From Dehalococcoidia bacterium (GTDB taxonomy: Bacteria; Chloroflexota; Dehalococcoidia; Plut-88900), in the NCBI GenBank assembly GCA_012270635.1, contig JAAXHX010000035.1, positions 1 to 5,571 of the forward strand: DNA of 5,571 nucleotides, written 5' to 3'. The notes under the pieces are model-generated. The model made no database searches. It saw only the letters and a list, made by a program, of their open reading frames with translations, and had not been told where the DNA came from. This document shows, one piece after another, positions 5,138-5,571 of the stretch. Positions within the stretch are counted from its first letter, which is position 1; each line of letters starts with the position of its first letter. A program made the position numbers and the translations under genes.

Positions 5138-5571
5138 CAGTTGAAAATCGGCACGCGCGTAATCAGGAGTTCCGGGACATTGGCATGATGGGTGTTCTTC
5201 ATTAGCACCTGGGCAACGCTGAATCCGTAAGCTTTCACCAAGCTCAATATCTCAGGTGAGTTATCGTAAGTCATGAGGAAATTTACGTTGCTGTCTGATA
5301 GGAGATCAAAGAGGCGCTGGTGGTCGATCTCATTGAGTTTATACAACCTGGTTCCTGCCCGCTTCCCTCCCACGTTGTAGGGGGGATCGGCGAAGACCAC
5401 CGTGTTCAGATCCGACGAAGACAACGCATCTTCAAGCAACGCCAGCCCATCGGCTTCGTGAAATGACAGTCGATCACGGTAATGAGATATGGCTTGAAGT
5501 CTCTTGACTATAGTTTCTGGATACCAACGCGAAGTTACACCTTTCCCATTCTCTCCGGACCGAGTCAGAGC
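5137..5571 (-). CDS. D12-class (Dam-like) adenine-N6 DNA methyltransferase, 5' end beyond window
   Basis: The visible 144 residues are the C-terminal half; the frame is open to the window edge. They start with LTRSGENGKGV, the TRSG-type segment of the D12 family, followed by SRWYPETIVKRLQAI, equivalent to the family's RFN...L..RI helix. Then comes the catalytic motif IV, VVFADPPYNVGG (about 58-69; DPPY at 62-65), and FLMTYDNSPEI, the post-catalytic strand and turn typical of Dam-like enzymes. The enzyme methylates N6 of adenine in a specific DNA site and should protect host DNA from the endonuclease encoded directly downstream. The N-terminal SAM-binding FxGxG motif is outside the window. GC is clearly lower than in the left part of the window (24-27 G or C of 60 in the rows starting at 5221, 5281 and 5461), a sign of recent transfer. 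Its TGA overlaps the endonuclease ATG by one base. Confidence 0.92.
   Translation of the reverse strand, partial: ALTRSGENGKGVTSRWYPETIVKRLQAISHYRDRLSFHEADGLALLEDALSSSDLNTVVFADPPYNVGGKRAGTRLYKLNEIDHQRLFDLLSDSNVNFLMTYDNSPEILSLVKAYGFSVAQVLMKNTHHANVPELLITRVPIFN

Noticed and set aside
1..5571. tRNA, rRNA, CRISPR array, insertion sequence or integrase
   Set aside because: I found no cloverleaf-like or CCA-ended segment, no regularly spaced repeats, no rRNA-like stretch and no transposase or integrase motifs on either strand.

Overview
The window is a high-GC bacterial chromosome fragment: 41 of 60 bases are G or C in the row starting at base 301. The left part carries metabolic genes and the right end carries a restriction-modification pair of lower GC. 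The lineage cannot be fixed from sequence alone. The mix of an aspartate-x-histidine type amidohydrolase, a 3-hydroxyisobutyrate dehydrogenase-like enzyme, a small single-RRM protein and a stand-alone O-methyltransferase would fit Chloroflexota or a similar environmental group. That is a low-confidence inference.

Layout, left to right. Bases 1-641 (+) hold the C-terminal two thirds of a 3-hydroxyisobutyrate dehydrogenase-family enzyme. It converges, with a 13-base gap, on a minus-strand unit made of a GNAT acetyltransferase (1840-2454) followed by an amidohydrolase of the Amidohydro_2 family (655-1797). This unit has a good promoter at about 2539-2567, and a long imperfect inverted repeat (2498-2543) overlaps its -10 box and the expected transcription start. 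Next, on the minus strand, is an 87-residue single-RRM RNA-binding protein (2641-2904) with a strong Shine-Dalgarno and an extended -10 promoter. A 322-base intergenic region (2905-3226) appears to drive this gene leftwards and a small four-helix membrane protein (3227-3607, +) rightwards. It carries a near-perfect 23-base palindrome just downstream of a TATAAT box.

The right part, all on the minus strand, is a D12-class adenine-N6 DNA methyltransferase (5137-5571, running off the window), a NotI-family restriction endonuclease (4214-5137) and a cation-dependent class I O-methyltransferase (3616-4245). The methyltransferase and endonuclease overlap as TGATG and must be co-transcribed. The endonuclease keeps the four N-terminal cysteines that hold iron in NotI and the Asp...Glu-x-Gln active site. 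The partner is an adenine methyltransferase, whereas the classical NotI target GCGGCCGC contains no adenine, so this pair probably recognises a different site. That makes it the most interesting object in the window. The endonuclease reading frame runs 32 bases into the O-methyltransferase gene, and GC falls to 40-45% over the methyltransferase. Both suggest that the cassette was acquired and landed directly upstream of a resident O-methyltransferase gene.
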